64,000 nt of DNA from NCBI GenBank assembly GCA_965224765.1, contig CBDDAC010000008.1, positions 62,001-126,000 of the forward strand, in the 5' to 3' direction. The notes under the pieces were generated by a model. It did no database searches. It saw nothing but the letters and a program-made list of their open reading frames with translations, and had not been told where the DNA came from. The position numbers and the translations under genes were made by a program. Of the stretch, positions 27,401 through 35,038 are shown piece after piece; the stretch's first letter is position 1; each line of letters begins with the position of its first letter. Source of the DNA: CAZDBA01 sp965224765 (GTDB taxonomy: Bacteria; Planctomycetota; Planctomycetia; Pirellulales; Pirellulaceae).

Positions 27401-28075
27401 ATGGAAATGGTCGATGGGGCGAGTACGTACAGGGGGTATTTCGTTCCGGGGAGCGTGGATCCCGTTGGGCAAAATTTACAGGAAGACGACGATTTCAATC
27501 AAACGTTTTTTGACAACTTCTTGGCCGGCATCGCGGAGCAGTTAAAGAATGACCCTATGATCATCGCAATGGTTAATAATGGTTGTGAAATCCCACGTCT
27601 TATCGCGAAACGCGATAAAGCTATTGGAACCGGCTCAACGGCTGGAAACGGAGACATTTTAGTAGGAAGCAAAGGGTACGATCCGTTCAATGCTGATCAC
27701 GGTACATTGATTAACATTGTGATAAGGCATGAACTTACGCACGCCTTTGATTTGTGTTTTCGGCCCGAAGATATTGACAGATGCCTCTTTTTGGCATGCT
27801 CGGAAATCAGAGCATTCGCTAGAGAAGGGCAATGTAGCAAATTAAAAACATGTGCAGAAAAGAAGACGTGTTTGGTCGATGTAGCAGCTGCGTCGGTGTT
27901 TTCCGGCATAATAGACGGACAACGGTGTGTCGAAAAACAAGAGGAAGACCCTGTAGGTGGGATCGAAGAAGCAAAAGAGCTACTGCGAAAAGTTGTTGAC
28001 AAGTGTTTTCTTTGCGACAAATGTGCCAGCGACGCATTTCCTCCTGATTTTCCGGATTTGTCTGATATTAAATAA
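21455..28075 (+). CDS. RHS/YD-repeat protein with C-terminal Atp23 (M76)-like metalloprotease tip
   Basis: 2,206 residues. A signal peptide (MTTPFSISKFRFSRLHCLAAFLLLVGFVFPATVSAQ, given in pieces: hydrophobic core AAFLLLVGFVFPATV) starts the protein. After an N-terminal region with a GNSGGTCPTDG and GCSSCGGGS segment come many YD/RHS repeats (for example YEFSGALDKVDYY, TYDYDSAGRV) from about residue 370 to 1960. The RHS core ends with GLMYYRARYYDPENGEFISQ at about 1961-1980. The last 200 residues are a different domain with HELTHAFD at 2092-2099 (HExxH zinc site), ACSEIRA and several cysteines including a late CFLCDKC. This order matches the mitochondrial Atp23/peptidase M76 family. RHS proteins usually form a shell holding a toxic tip. 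The AAAGGAAC before the ATG supports the start. Confidence 0.88.
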   Translation: MTTPFSISKFRFSRLHCLAAFLLLVGFVFPATVSAQVVTAPTVTFGYTTLKKGQADYTATQTNSIVGSDVVWSCDMTYVDPMSPGQTRLFKYAINNGSFTNITLTEGLAHNFTGSNAITSDYSKLEVEGIHVRGLKFTGNWTWNSANPDPVTNVQDPVDPCGDGNGNSGGTCPTDGLSGTAQPVMFSPVCPPNPLLTKPNWRTLYSAAGQAGSGCSSCGGGSAPGSAGADNLIAVSLGFAPSNQQSIGNLSPGTFLGIDQRLEFHLVNGTKVVILFDPATGRTFYGEFDATSSTYKFYVDVNGVDTESKAYFINIKLEDSSSNTVTDPDTIATQTVFAILTSRSGWTSKHELVDVDPGTPVVPVSRIVEVTSPNGNTQTFTYKYDAGDPALTGAPKKILMVDVQSDWQGNIATYTYNTAQQAGRWVVSNIAVVAQGHTGTVTRSLRFTYDGNGYLYQVFRTIGASAEENIASYTYGTDTQWQAATIVMDEQFGAVPQEQTLYVSQDYRTWDNELVNQFSNVLVGAADGAGIRYLTVFRDMNNPGSYRIKENDNLIEWEAGVSVIACSSYTTGSGQGYDSFTNIQYESTFPEYMDATGNNPPTASQVLLGQPGKVDDGTIRSAVTPSYDSNGNTGRIDYADTSYELWQYNSNNQVTYYRDQEGIVILTERNNDGQIIRIVRGLVDVSGPGTEIADSNTTPVQNIRGYNSNGQLEWKATNAYVAGTITAPAANARTDYVYKANKQLEKVLGPLAPGQSSRPETQYLWEGENLVSMTVVRDSSNETTTYAYDSRNRLIKTTFPDATTEEMAYTSNGLTTYRKDRSNIVSSTTLDSTGRIASRSSSLAYDADLTNVDINGTPATIFERLSDQVSTTTYIYSPGESQPDEIVTDGKTTEYTYDYKDRLTETLRSTGHRGGTEQAQATRTEYKSNMRFAEESMFGTVASGTFTPVYTRKTYFGYAADGTTVRTVQVASTSTTYADNTAVMNASRPSSTAANPSILITDAIRDLSGNIVSLINALNTTQLTAYDTLGRSLSQKPDSVNFSNLVSTSEYDVWSNVTKSTDPAGVETSRQYDTSGQYQISQIFGANASSLSMKTEFTYDRSGRRKSVIAPGTNGLPDSNRTTTMFYDAACCGQTVGTRDALGHGQIRSSDPSGRVVHTAQVADYDTHTTLLNPTDAKTNNETTTRYLDDGKVQFRTLWTQALNENVNRNLPQLAGLGKPASWGVTTQYVYDSAVGDGVGLETTTGVSVLRIGTSQNVNVSIAAAITKLGEGVANGGAVLSLSTHHGSATLVISPDEKTMQVSITDALGRAVMSAILSGPAATTSNQLLDWSCTQYDLVYNLSGVGDTEQVKQIDADGNVVSRLSDGYGWGVGSLDQDSNLTESEFNPGGQPLTITNALSHDTTFVYDSLERQTSMTTPVATTTAVYSATTGQLTSRTDGKSQSTSFQYDALGRPSITTDRLNKQSSRSYLRTGQLASVTDAESRTTAYDYDVLGRRTELEMDAINGGTPQETTYDYDSAGRVELVTLHSGAKREMTYEFSGALDKVDYYNPSSTLTGTDDFTYDAFLYRTASSSDDDVTHTYTYTDRGQLDTDTTNYTSQNYVVDYDYDSRGRLNKITYSSGREVDYTFTNRGEMDLVKWDGTQIENRAYDALGRMTSVDRAHVDETRVYDNANRVASIANTNLGTASYTYDANSNKLGETWTGVMSNWSFTTEDSGASDPDGYDDEDRFVRFEQSSQTKDYDLVRSDIGNITNRKLNGANQLRGFNEVHQLDDLAGTAQLFDANGSLTTSHTGMTLSWQHGNGRLDQTVVPSGATAGIEGTNDYGYDADNKRLWQKITRSGSVAEHTVFIYAGPNCIAEYDAGSAATSPEQEYIYGQAIDSLLLIAHDNNSERLNVLRNQQWSVTGLTKDSDGTIAELYSYDVFGKRTILTANGTTVRTTSSYNNPYGYTSRRHDEESGLMYYRARYYDPENGEFISQDPMEMVDGASTYRGYFVPGSVDPVGQNLQEDDDFNQTFFDNFLAGIAEQLKNDPMIIAMVNNGCEIPRLIAKRDKAIGTGSTAGNGDILVGSKGYDPFNADHGTLINIVIRHELTHAFDLCFRPEDIDRCLFLACSEIRAFAREGQCSKLKTCAEKKTCLVDVAAASVFSGIIDGQRCVEKQEEDPVGGIEEAKELLRKVVDKCFLCDKCASDAFPPDFPDLSDIK

Positions 28076-28140
28076 TTTGAGAAATACCTGTAAGATAAAC
28101 GCTCTCTGTAATTACGAAAGAATGGATAATACAACAGGCG

Positions 28141-28188
28141 AACACTCAATCAGCACTATTGCTGGTTTGATAAAATTCGTTGAGTGTT
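28141..28188. repeat. Inverted repeat downstream of the RHS gene
   Basis: AACACTCAA and TTGAGTGTT (nine base pairs) enclose a smaller CAGCA/TGCTG hairpin. No T-run follows, so it is not a classical terminator. It lies between the RHS gene and the membrane protein gene. Confidence 0.45.
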
Positions 28189-28260
28189 GTGCGACCAGCA
28201 GGAGTGTTAGTAGGAGCGTCAAGTTTCTCATTCATGGCAACACTGGTGAGGAGAATTTGC

Positions 28261-29142
28261 GTGAAAGGTATTTGTAACATACGGCTGATTTCTCAAGTCA
28301 TGTTATGGGGGGTATTTCTAATACTTAATCTGCCGGGGCAAATAAAAGAATGTCGTGACGTCCCGAGTTACAGTAGACAACCAGAAGACAGGGATGTACC
28401 CGCCTGCTTTGCGAAGCTCTCTCATGGTTGGCCAATGGTGTTTCTGGATCGTGAAGTAACGACAAAGGCCAATCTTTTTGACACGAAAATACTTCCACCG
28501 TGGATGGTCCTGTTCAATTGGAAATTCACCAAAGACAACGACAGCAGTCACTTCAGCGCCTTTTCGTTTGCCATGAACCTCTTTCTTTGGATATTGTTGA
28601 CGATTATCGTCCACCTTATGTACGTCTGGTTTGATTCTCTGAAAAAACGACGATTCGCAACTATCAGAAACCTGCTCGTTGGAACAGCATTATTGGCAAT
28701 GCTGCTGGGATTTGCAGTTCGCCAACACGACCTTTATGCAAAGCGCGAATTGTTTACAAAAGAAATTCAATTGGCCGGTGGTAAGTTCAATCATTACACC
28801 TACCCCAGCCTTGCATCGAAAATTGTCGGTGAAGGAAATTGCCCGCAATTTTTGCGGTATCCAACTTGGGCTACATTTGCGTATATCAAGGCCGAGGACA
28901 TTGAACTCGCACTGTCTAGGTTGTCGAGCTTCAAAAATATTGAAGGAGTTTCACTGCCCGCCGCGTACATTTCACGCCCTGCGATAGAAGATTTGGAATC
29001 TTTGCCGGTTTTAAAAGAGGTGATTGCGCAAGCGCGTACAAAATTTGACGATAGTTTTCTCAGTTCAAAATTAAAAAAGAAAACACGTTTTATGGGGATT
29101 GGCAAAACGGCCCCCGTAGGGTCCAAAAAGTCAACCGAGTAG
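28261..29142 (+). CDS. Membrane protein next to the RHS gene; candidate immunity protein
   Basis: GTG 28261 is favoured as the start because GAGGAG lies seven bases upstream. Three hydrophobic segments are visible: near the N-terminus (ISQVMLWGVFLILNL), AMNLFLWILLTIIVHLMYVW and LLVGTALLAMLLGFAV. Between the first two is a non-membrane loop with HGWPMVFLDREV, a pattern seen in planctomycete proteins of unknown function. The C-terminal 120 residues have a leucine-rich look (FKNIEGVSLPAAYISRPAIEDLESLPVL, in part). It follows the RHS gene by 185 bases on the same strand, where immunity genes often lie, but no family assignment supports that. Confidence 0.6.
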   Translation: MKGICNIRLISQVMLWGVFLILNLPGQIKECRDVPSYSRQPEDRDVPACFAKLSHGWPMVFLDREVTTKANLFDTKILPPWMVLFNWKFTKDNDSSHFSAFSFAMNLFLWILLTIIVHLMYVWFDSLKKRRFATIRNLLVGTALLAMLLGFAVRQHDLYAKRELFTKEIQLAGGKFNHYTYPSLASKIVGEGNCPQFLRYPTWATFAYIKAEDIELALSRLSSFKNIEGVSLPAAYISRPAIEDLESLPVLKEVIAQARTKFDDSFLSSKLKKKTRFMGIGKTAPVGSKKSTE

Positions 29143-29302
29143 TTCGCACGAGAAATTTCGAGTGGTCTACACAGAATTGAGCCTGAATTTGGTACGACTC
29201 CACGGATTGGCTTTTTGGAGAAACAGCCCGATTCTGGTGATTCGCAAGGATGGGCGCACGTCGATGGCGCAGAAATGAGCGAGTCGTGAGTTGCCGATTT
29301 GG

Positions 29303-29370
29303 TCAAGCGGCGCGGCAGTAGTACTTGAGTATTCCACCAAGTCGTTGTCGGCTGTCATTGGACCCGAAGA
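29303..29370 (-). pseudogene. 3' end of a DDE integrase/transposase, split by a group II intron
   Basis: Reads RQRLGGILKYYCRAA and stop, the usual C-terminus of planctomycete integrase-core proteins whose preceding block is HYHEERNHQGL. That block is found on the far side of the nested insertions at 37360-37494. A small indel near 29357 seems to shift the frame. Confidence 0.65.
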
Positions 29371-29495
29371 ATTGCGCAGTTGTGTAGAGTCGAGATGTGG
29401 CGCGGTGGTTTAGGTTTGCCTATCTGTTTCCGCCCCTTTCGATTGGCGGTGCCTCAATAGCGAAACCATGCTCCGTTTCCACATCCCGCTCGTCA

Positions 29496-29526
29496 AACCG
29501 GACATGCGGATTTCTCGCATCCGGCT
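29496..29526 (-). ncRNA. Domain V of the outer group II intron
   Basis: Minus strand: AGCCGGATGCG, GAAAT loop region, CGCATGTCCGGTT forms the domain V hairpin with its two-base bulge. A CGGGATGTGGAAACGG segment follows, as in related introns. Confidence 0.75.
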
Positions 29527-29539
29527 TACGGACAAGGAA

Positions 29540-30052
29540 TCATGGGTTGGCCCACGGAAAGTTGCGTGTTCTGCGACAGAGTTGAGTTAAACCCAATTCT
29601 TTGTACAGGTGCTCGTTGGGGTAGCGTGCATGTCCCCGAGATGCCTGCTTTCGCTTGGCACATAACCACCGGCGAAGCCGTCGACGGGTGTGTTGGTCGA
29701 TCGCTTGGTACGCTTTGCTCACCGGGCCTAGGCAAAAATAGTTCGCCCAGTGAACGATTGATGCGTGCCACTTGAGCTGATTCATCCAACAGCAGCCATC
29801 GGCGACTGGTGAATTCGCTGATCTGTTTACAGATCGAACTCACTTTCTTTCTAGAAGGACGTTGGCCGATATAACGATAGCCGGTTATCGGCGAGTAGTA
29901 TCGGCCAAACGTGTACCCCAGGAAGTCAAACTTTTCGTCAGGAAACCGACAGATATGCGTTTTCTCTTCGTTGATTGTCAACTTCAATTGACGCATCATA
30001 TTTCGGACTGCTTCCATGGCCGGTTCAACCGCACCGCGGCAGCAGATCACGA
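29540..30052 (-). pseudogene. Outer intron RT, C-terminal part (frameshifted)
   Basis: Begins with FVICCRGAVEPAMEAVRNMM directly after the YADD broken by the inner intron, then NEEKTHICRFPDEKFDFLGYTFG. Near 29747-29753 the frame shifts: INRSLG changes to the other frame HWANYFCLGPVSKAYQAIDQ, which runs to the stop at 29540. Even after splicing of the inner intron this protein would be broken. Confidence 0.82.
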
Positions 30053-30126
30053 GTCGAGTAGCCCGGGGGAATCGCACCCCCAGGCCCTCACAGAACCGGA
30101 CGTGAACCTCTCGGCTCATCCGGCTC
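30053..30126 (-). ncRNA. Domains V and VI of the inner group II intron
   Basis: Minus strand: AGCCGGATGAGCCGAGAGG / TTCACGTCCGGTTCT forms domain V (30092-30125). GGGCCTGGGGGTGCGATTCC / CCCCGGGC is domain VI, followed by the 3' end CTACTCGAC. Confidence 0.85.
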
Positions 30127-31383
30127 TTATTGTCCAGTCGCAGGACGAATTCCGATTTGCCATAGGACGAACAAGTTCGGTTCGCGGCGGGCAACGACGC
30201 CCAACCAATGAACCGCAAGTCGACTATGGCGAGCGAAACGTTTGAACTTGCGACGGACCCAATACACAAGGCTGCGTTCGAGTCCTCGCAAGACGGGTGT
30301 TAAAGCCGATTTATAGAATCGGCCGTAGTAGTTCACCCAACCGCGTACGAAAGGGTTGACGAACTTCGCGATCTCCTCCAGGCTCTGGTTGTTACGCGTC
30401 GCGCCCAGCCGCCACGAACGAATCGCCGCACGGATGGACTTCGCCGCCTTGTTGCTCACACCGGGAAGGAAGCTGATGAACAGCTTGCCTTTCCGATTCT
30501 TGGCCCGACGAGGACGAAACGTATACCCCAAGAAATCGAACGAGGTATGTTCATGCGTGCCGCGTCGGTCGTCGTCTTTGCAGTAGACGATCTTGGTCTT
30601 CTCAGGATGAAGCTCCAAGCCGCACTCTGCGAGACGCCCGCGTAATGCCGCAAGAAGCGTGTCCGCTTCTTGCTGACTACGAGCATGCACGACAGCGTCG
30701 TCCGCGTACCTCGCGAATTGGATCGACGGATAGGTCCGACGAAGCCATTCGTCAAAGGCATAATGCATGAACAGATTCGACAACAAGGGACTGATCACAG
30801 AACCCTGTGGCGAGCCTTTCGTTCGTTCTTCGAGCCGTCCGTCTTCGTGTTGAACCGGAGCTCTCAACCAGCGTTCCACATAAAGTAGAATCCACGGGAC
30901 GTCGGTGTGATGCTCTAACGCTCGCATGACCAAGTCCCAACGCAGATTATCAAAGAAGCCTTTGATATCCAGATCGATCACCCAGTTGCGACGCCAGCAA
31001 CGCTGGCGAGTCACCCCCACAGCATCCAATGCCGACTTGCCCGGTCGATAACCGTACGAATCTTCATGGAAGTGTGGTTCGACTTGCGGCTCGAACATCA
31101 GCTTCACGACCATCTGCGCTATCCGATCTGAAACAGTCGGAATGCCCAGCGGTCGAGTCTGACCCGAGGTGCCTTTTGGAATCTCGACAAGACGAACCGG
31201 AGGTGGGAAGTAACTGCCGGAAGACATTCGATTCCAGAGCTTGTAGAGATTATTCTTCAAGTCCTTATCGAACGCCGCCAGCGATTGACCATCCACCCCG
31301 GCCGCGCCGCGATTCGCTTTCACTTTCTTGTACGCGTCCCAAACGATTTGTTTCGGGATCGCATACGGCTTTGCCTTTGTCAT
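30127..31383 (-). CDS. ltrA: Group II intron reverse transcriptase/maturase, intact (418 aa)
   Basis: RT blocks in order: ANRGAAGVDGQSLAAFD, RPLGIPTVSDRIAQMVV, YGYRPGKSALDAV, DLDIKGFFDNLRW (first Asp pair), SPQGSVISPLLSNLFMHY, FARYADDAVVHA (catalytic YADD), EKTKIVYC and FDFLGYTF. The maturase/thumb region (VNPFVRGWVNYYGRFYKSAL) follows. No HNH endonuclease domain is visible. A strong ribosome-binding site, AAAGGAGG, precedes the ATG. Length and motifs are complete, so this intron may still be mobile, using the nicked DNA or fork route common for endonuclease-minus introns. It is encoded in the domain IV position, between the 5' domains and domain V. Confidence 0.93.
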   Translation of the reverse strand: MTKAKPYAIPKQIVWDAYKKVKANRGAAGVDGQSLAAFDKDLKNNLYKLWNRMSSGSYFPPPVRLVEIPKGTSGQTRPLGIPTVSDRIAQMVVKLMFEPQVEPHFHEDSYGYRPGKSALDAVGVTRQRCWRRNWVIDLDIKGFFDNLRWDLVMRALEHHTDVPWILLYVERWLRAPVQHEDGRLEERTKGSPQGSVISPLLSNLFMHYAFDEWLRRTYPSIQFARYADDAVVHARSQQEADTLLAALRGRLAECGLELHPEKTKIVYCKDDDRRGTHEHTSFDFLGYTFRPRRAKNRKGKLFISFLPGVSNKAAKSIRAAIRSWRLGATRNNQSLEEIAKFVNPFVRGWVNYYGRFYKSALTPVLRGLERSLVYWVRRKFKRFARHSRLAVHWLGVVARREPNLFVLWQIGIRPATGQ

Positions 31384-31897
31384 GAACTCCTCCTTTCAAA
31401 AGTTGGTTCAATTCATTAGCTGAACAATCTGGTCCCTTCGCTCCACGTCCATTACAGTCGCTTCATCACTACTACAGACCAGTCCGCCCCTGTGCCTCGC
31501 ATCGGTACTCAGGTCCTTGTGGGGCTACCACTTGAACTTCTCCCTTAACATCGAGGCGACAGGTTCCCAGGTTACACACTCGAGCCTGAAACGGACTCAC
31601 GCCACCTTTACGCCGGACGCCATGCTGACAGTAAGCGGATCACCTTCAGCACTCATCCCGGGCTAACGACTACCTCCCGGTTTTGACGTCATTCCTACGC
31701 TTTCGACGGGGCATCAGTGGTTCATTTGCATTCGTCTTTCCGTTTCATACCTGACAAGATCAAGTCTCGCCTTTTCCATAACGCTCACGACCAGGGCTCT
31801 TAACCCAAGCCGCTCATGGTGGTTTGAAGCCTGCTTCCGCAAGCCGGCTCCGAGGGACCAACAAACCCTCATCTCAAGTGCACATTGCCTGGCGCAC

Positions 31898-32708
31898 AAT
31901 CATCCGCGTAGTTAACAATCTTTGCTTGAAAACGATGTTCGTATCCAAGCACTTTCCATCCCAGAATAAAACGACGCATGTAGAGATTACTGAGCAGAGG
32001 TGAGATCGGAGCGCCTTGTGGGCAGCCTCGACCGTCATCTTTGTTCTTGGTCGTTCGATGCTTGTGCCCACGTGCATCCGTTTCTTCCACCGGAGCAACA
32101 AGCCACATCTTGATCAGGCGAAGAACGTGCCGATCACTGATGCGACGAGCCACCGATTTCATTAACTCGGCATGTGGGATTTGATCGAAGTAACCAGACA
32201 AATCTGCATCTATAATTTTCCAGTGTCGTGTTTTCAGAAGTTGATGAACGTGGCGAACCGCGTCCAATGCACTTCGTTTAGGACGATAAGCGTACTGTTC
32301 CGGCTGCAAATCGGTCTCGAAAATCGGTTCGAGGATCAACGTTGCCGCCGTCATTAGGACACGATCTTTAATCGTCGGAATTCCCAACGGGCGAGTTCGT
32401 CCAAGCTGACCCGGTTTGGGAATGTTTACCCTCCGAACCGCTTGTGGACGATACTGCTTCGTTCGAACTTCTTCCGCCAGTTCGTCTAACCAGCGTTTCC
32501 GTCCATACCGCTCAATGTCGTCGAATGTTTGGCCATCGACGCCTGGTGCTCCACCGTTAATCCGGCAGATTCGATAGGCGTGGCCGAGCACATCCGCACG
32601 ATACATCTTGTCGTACAGAATATAGAAACGATAATCAGGCGATTCCTTCGCTTTAACATGTAACGCCTCCCGCAGCTTCCCAACCTTGGTTGGAGGTAAT
32701 AGGCTCAC
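31898..32708 (-). pseudogene. Outer intron RT, N-terminal part, cut at YADD
   Basis: GTG start at 32708 after AGGAGA. Contains CRINGGAPGVDGQTFDD, RPLGIPTIKDRVLMTAA, YAYRPKRSALDAV, DADLSGYFDQIPH, CPQGAPISPLLSNLYMR and VNYADD. The last complete codon is the second Asp of YADD; one T then precedes the inner intron. Unspliced reading ends in CAPGNVHLR. It is a different RT lineage from the inner one, since the domain V sequences also differ. Confidence 0.88.
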
Positions 32709-32932
32709 ACCACTCTCCTGGCTGTCGCCACTTCTTACGTTAACCTTGAACTAAGGTCCCTTCGCTCGACCAATATTACTTGGCGTCCACACTACTACGG
32801 ACCTCTCCGCCACCTCGCTCGGCCCGGCCTGTCCCTCACGGGCTGCCAGTTACCAGTCACGCGCGTAAGCGTCCACAGTCACGGTTATTGACGTTAGTCC
32901 TATTCTGATTGATTTCCTTGTGGGAGATCATG

Positions 32933-33337
32933 ATGTCAGGTATTTCGAAAAAAGAACGAGTTAAACTTTGGGTTGAGCGATTGAACCGGCAAAGCTCGTC
33001 TGGCGACTCAATTGCTAAATTCTGTGCCGCCGAAGGAATCTCGGTTCCTTCTTTTTATCAGTGGAAACGTCGCCTTGCTGCGTCGGTTAAGACGCGATCC
33101 AATCGACGACCAAGCAGTCAGCCGGTCAGCGTTGCCAAGGCGTCTTTTGCGGAAATTCAGATCGTTGACCAACCCTCGCCAGCAATCGTTTCCCTTCCTG
33201 GTGAAATCAGCATTCAACTGGGCCGCGATCCGCAGATTGCCGGCAACATTATTGACCGTGTCTTGCGACACTCACTTGGCGATCATCTCAATCCTCGCCG
33301 TGGTGATCGCCCCCGCTCAACCGAAAGTGAGTCGTAA
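32933..33337 (+). CDS. tnpA: IS66 TnpA-like protein
   Basis: SGISKKERVKLWVERLNRQ and SIAKFCAAEGISVPSFYQWKRRL form the helix-turn-helix of IS66 Orf1/TnpA proteins. Start at ATG 32933, six bases after GGAG; an ATG three bases earlier is possible. TnpA is one of the small proteins required with TnpB for IS66 transposition. tnpB follows two bases after its stop. Confidence 0.88.
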   Translation: MSGISKKERVKLWVERLNRQSSSGDSIAKFCAAEGISVPSFYQWKRRLAASVKTRSNRRPSSQPVSVAKASFAEIQIVDQPSPAIVSLPGEISIQLGRDPQIAGNIIDRVLRHSLGDHLNPRRGDRPRSTESES

Positions 33338-33339
33338 TC

Positions 33340-33690
33340 ATGTTCACGCCGTCTACAGGAGCGAAGATATTTGTCCACACCGAAGTGACGGACATGCGAA
33401 AAGGATTCTCGGGTCTTTCAGCCATCATCCGTGAAGCATTCAAAGCAGACCCGACCGACGGAAGCTTGTTCGTCTTTATCAATCGACGACGCGATCGAAT
33501 GAAGCTACTGCAATTCTCCGATGGCGGCTTTTGGCTGTTCTACCGTCTTCTTGAATCCGGCACCTTTGAGTCACTTCGAACCGACGGCAATTCAGTGAAA
33601 CTCCGAATCGATGCCATGGAACTTTCGATGCTGCTCTCAGGCGTGTCGTTGGCCCAGGCGAGAAAAAGAAGAAAGCGATACTCTGCCTGA
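33340..33690 (+). CDS. tnpB: IS66 TnpB (Orf2)
   Basis: 116 residues. VHTEVTDMRKGFSGLSAII and GSLFVFINRRRDRMKLLQF and GGFWLFYRLLESGTF are the signature of IS66 Orf2/TnpB. Complete length. It begins two bases after tnpA, so the two are translated together. Not related to the RNA-guided TnpB of IS605 elements despite the name. Confidence 0.95.
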   Translation: MFTPSTGAKIFVHTEVTDMRKGFSGLSAIIREAFKADPTDGSLFVFINRRRDRMKLLQFSDGGFWLFYRLLESGTFESLRTDGNSVKLRIDAMELSMLLSGVSLAQARKRRKRYSA

Positions 33691-33769
33691 TAAAAAAATC
33701 TGCGACTATTTCCCAAAAAGGTTCGATTCGGTCTTGCTAGCCGTTTCGAACCTTTTTATCTTTAACCCC

Positions 33770-34809
33770 ATGCAAGACCCTGCCAAACTTTCGAAACAAC
33801 AACTGCTTGAGCTACTGGCTAAAAAAGACCAACAACTGCTGATCCAAGACGACACCGTCAAGCAACTTCTGGCGAAACTTGATGCCCAAGAAAAGGCCTA
33901 TCTTAAACTCTGGCAAGAACGCTTTGGTGCCAAGAGCGAACGCTACATCGCTGATCCGGATCAACTCAAAATCGACTTCGGCGACACCGCTGAATCTGCC
34001 GACGCTGCTGACGGCCTGCATGAAGCGATCGAAGAAGCCGACCTGATCCCGGCCCACAAGCGTCGCAAGCCAAAAAAGAAACACCAAGGCTTGCCGGCAC
34101 ACTTACGCCGCGAAGTCGAAATCGTTGACGTCGAAGAGGCCGCGAAGGCTTGCGGCATCCACGGAGAAAAGCAACTGCTTCCCGAGTCCATGTGGGACGT
34201 CCGCGAAAAACTAATCGCCATTCCGGCATCCTACACCGTGCTTGTTCGGAAGTACAAGAAATACGCTTGCCAGGGACAGCCTCAATGCGGCATCGTTTCT
34301 CCCGAGCGACCGACAGGCATCGTCGAAGGCGACAAGTACGATACTTCGGTGGCGGCGCAAATCATCTCGCATAAATATGCTTATCATCTTCCGCTTTATC
34401 GTCTGCAAGACATGTTTGCCGGCAGCGGCTGGACGCCTTCGCGCAGCACGATGCTCAACATCCTGATCGGTTGCCACTTCATCATCGAGCCGTTGTTGAC
34501 TTACTTTCGGCAAACCTTGCAAGCCGATTCGATTATCGCTTGTGATGAAACGGGCGTGACGCTCTTGTACCCGAAAGTGCCTCCCGATTTTGACTTAAAC
34601 GATCCCAAGCAAAAACGTGCAGCGGAAGTCTACGCCAAAGCACTCGCCGAAAACAAACCAAGCATCAACGCGAAGATGTGGGCTTATCGGGGAGCAAGCG
34701 TCAAGCTGAACGTGTTCGATTTTACGGTCAGCCGTCATCGCGACGGCCCGAATTTGTTTTTTGAAAATTACTCAGGTACGATCCTTGGCGATTGTTGGCA
34801 CGGGTTCGG
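33770..34809 (+). pseudogene. tnpC: IS66 transposase TnpC, N-terminal part
   Basis: Start MQDPAKLSKQQLLELLAKK, with a coiled-coil start typical of TnpC. ERFGAKSERYI, a zinc-binding-like KKYACQGQPQCGIVSPERP region, DTSVAAQIISHKYAYHLPLYR and IIACDETGVTLLYP (DDE Asp) follow. The gene is cut at GDCWHGFG by the IS3 element. The frame is restored (GGT GCG ATT) if the IS3 and one CGG are removed. Confidence 0.92.
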
Positions 34810-35038
34810 TGGTCTTCCCCATCAGAAGTGTACAGTTTGCTAAGCATGAAAAACGAATTGAGCGCGAAGGCTTTCGCTCTCTGGCTTCACCAACCAAGGT
34901 GCCTTCGATGTCGCCCTTGTTTTCGCCATCGTCGGTCGCCAAGTTCGCTGGCGCGAATGCTGCGCGAGCGACCAACGGCTGACTCCAACGAAGGTGACAT
35001 CTCCAAGGCCAATTAAGACTTTCTCTTTCTTCTTTTTG

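Larger units (their letters stand above)
30053..31897 (-). mobile_element. Inner group II intron inserted in the YADD codons of another intron's RT
   Basis: 5' end GTGCGCCAGG at 31897 and 3' end GGGCTACTCGAC at 30053, both canonical (final AC). The 1,845-bp intron has an intact RT. Joining the flanks gives AAC TAC GCG GAT GAT TTC GTG ATC, i.e. NYADDFVI, restoring the active-site motif of the outer RT without loss or gain of bases. This makes a twintron-like arrangement. Splice sites are set by the reading frame and by consensus. Confidence 0.9.

Noticed and set aside
29540..32708. RT genes as a diversity-generating retroelement or retron
   Set aside because: All RTs have group II intron RT and maturase features and are bordered by domain V/VI and GTGCGCC starts; no template/variable repeat pair or msr/msd-like RNA was seen.
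33340..33690. TnpB as an RNA-guided nuclease with omega RNA
   Set aside because: It is the 116-residue IS66 Orf2, which shares only the name with IS605-type TnpB.
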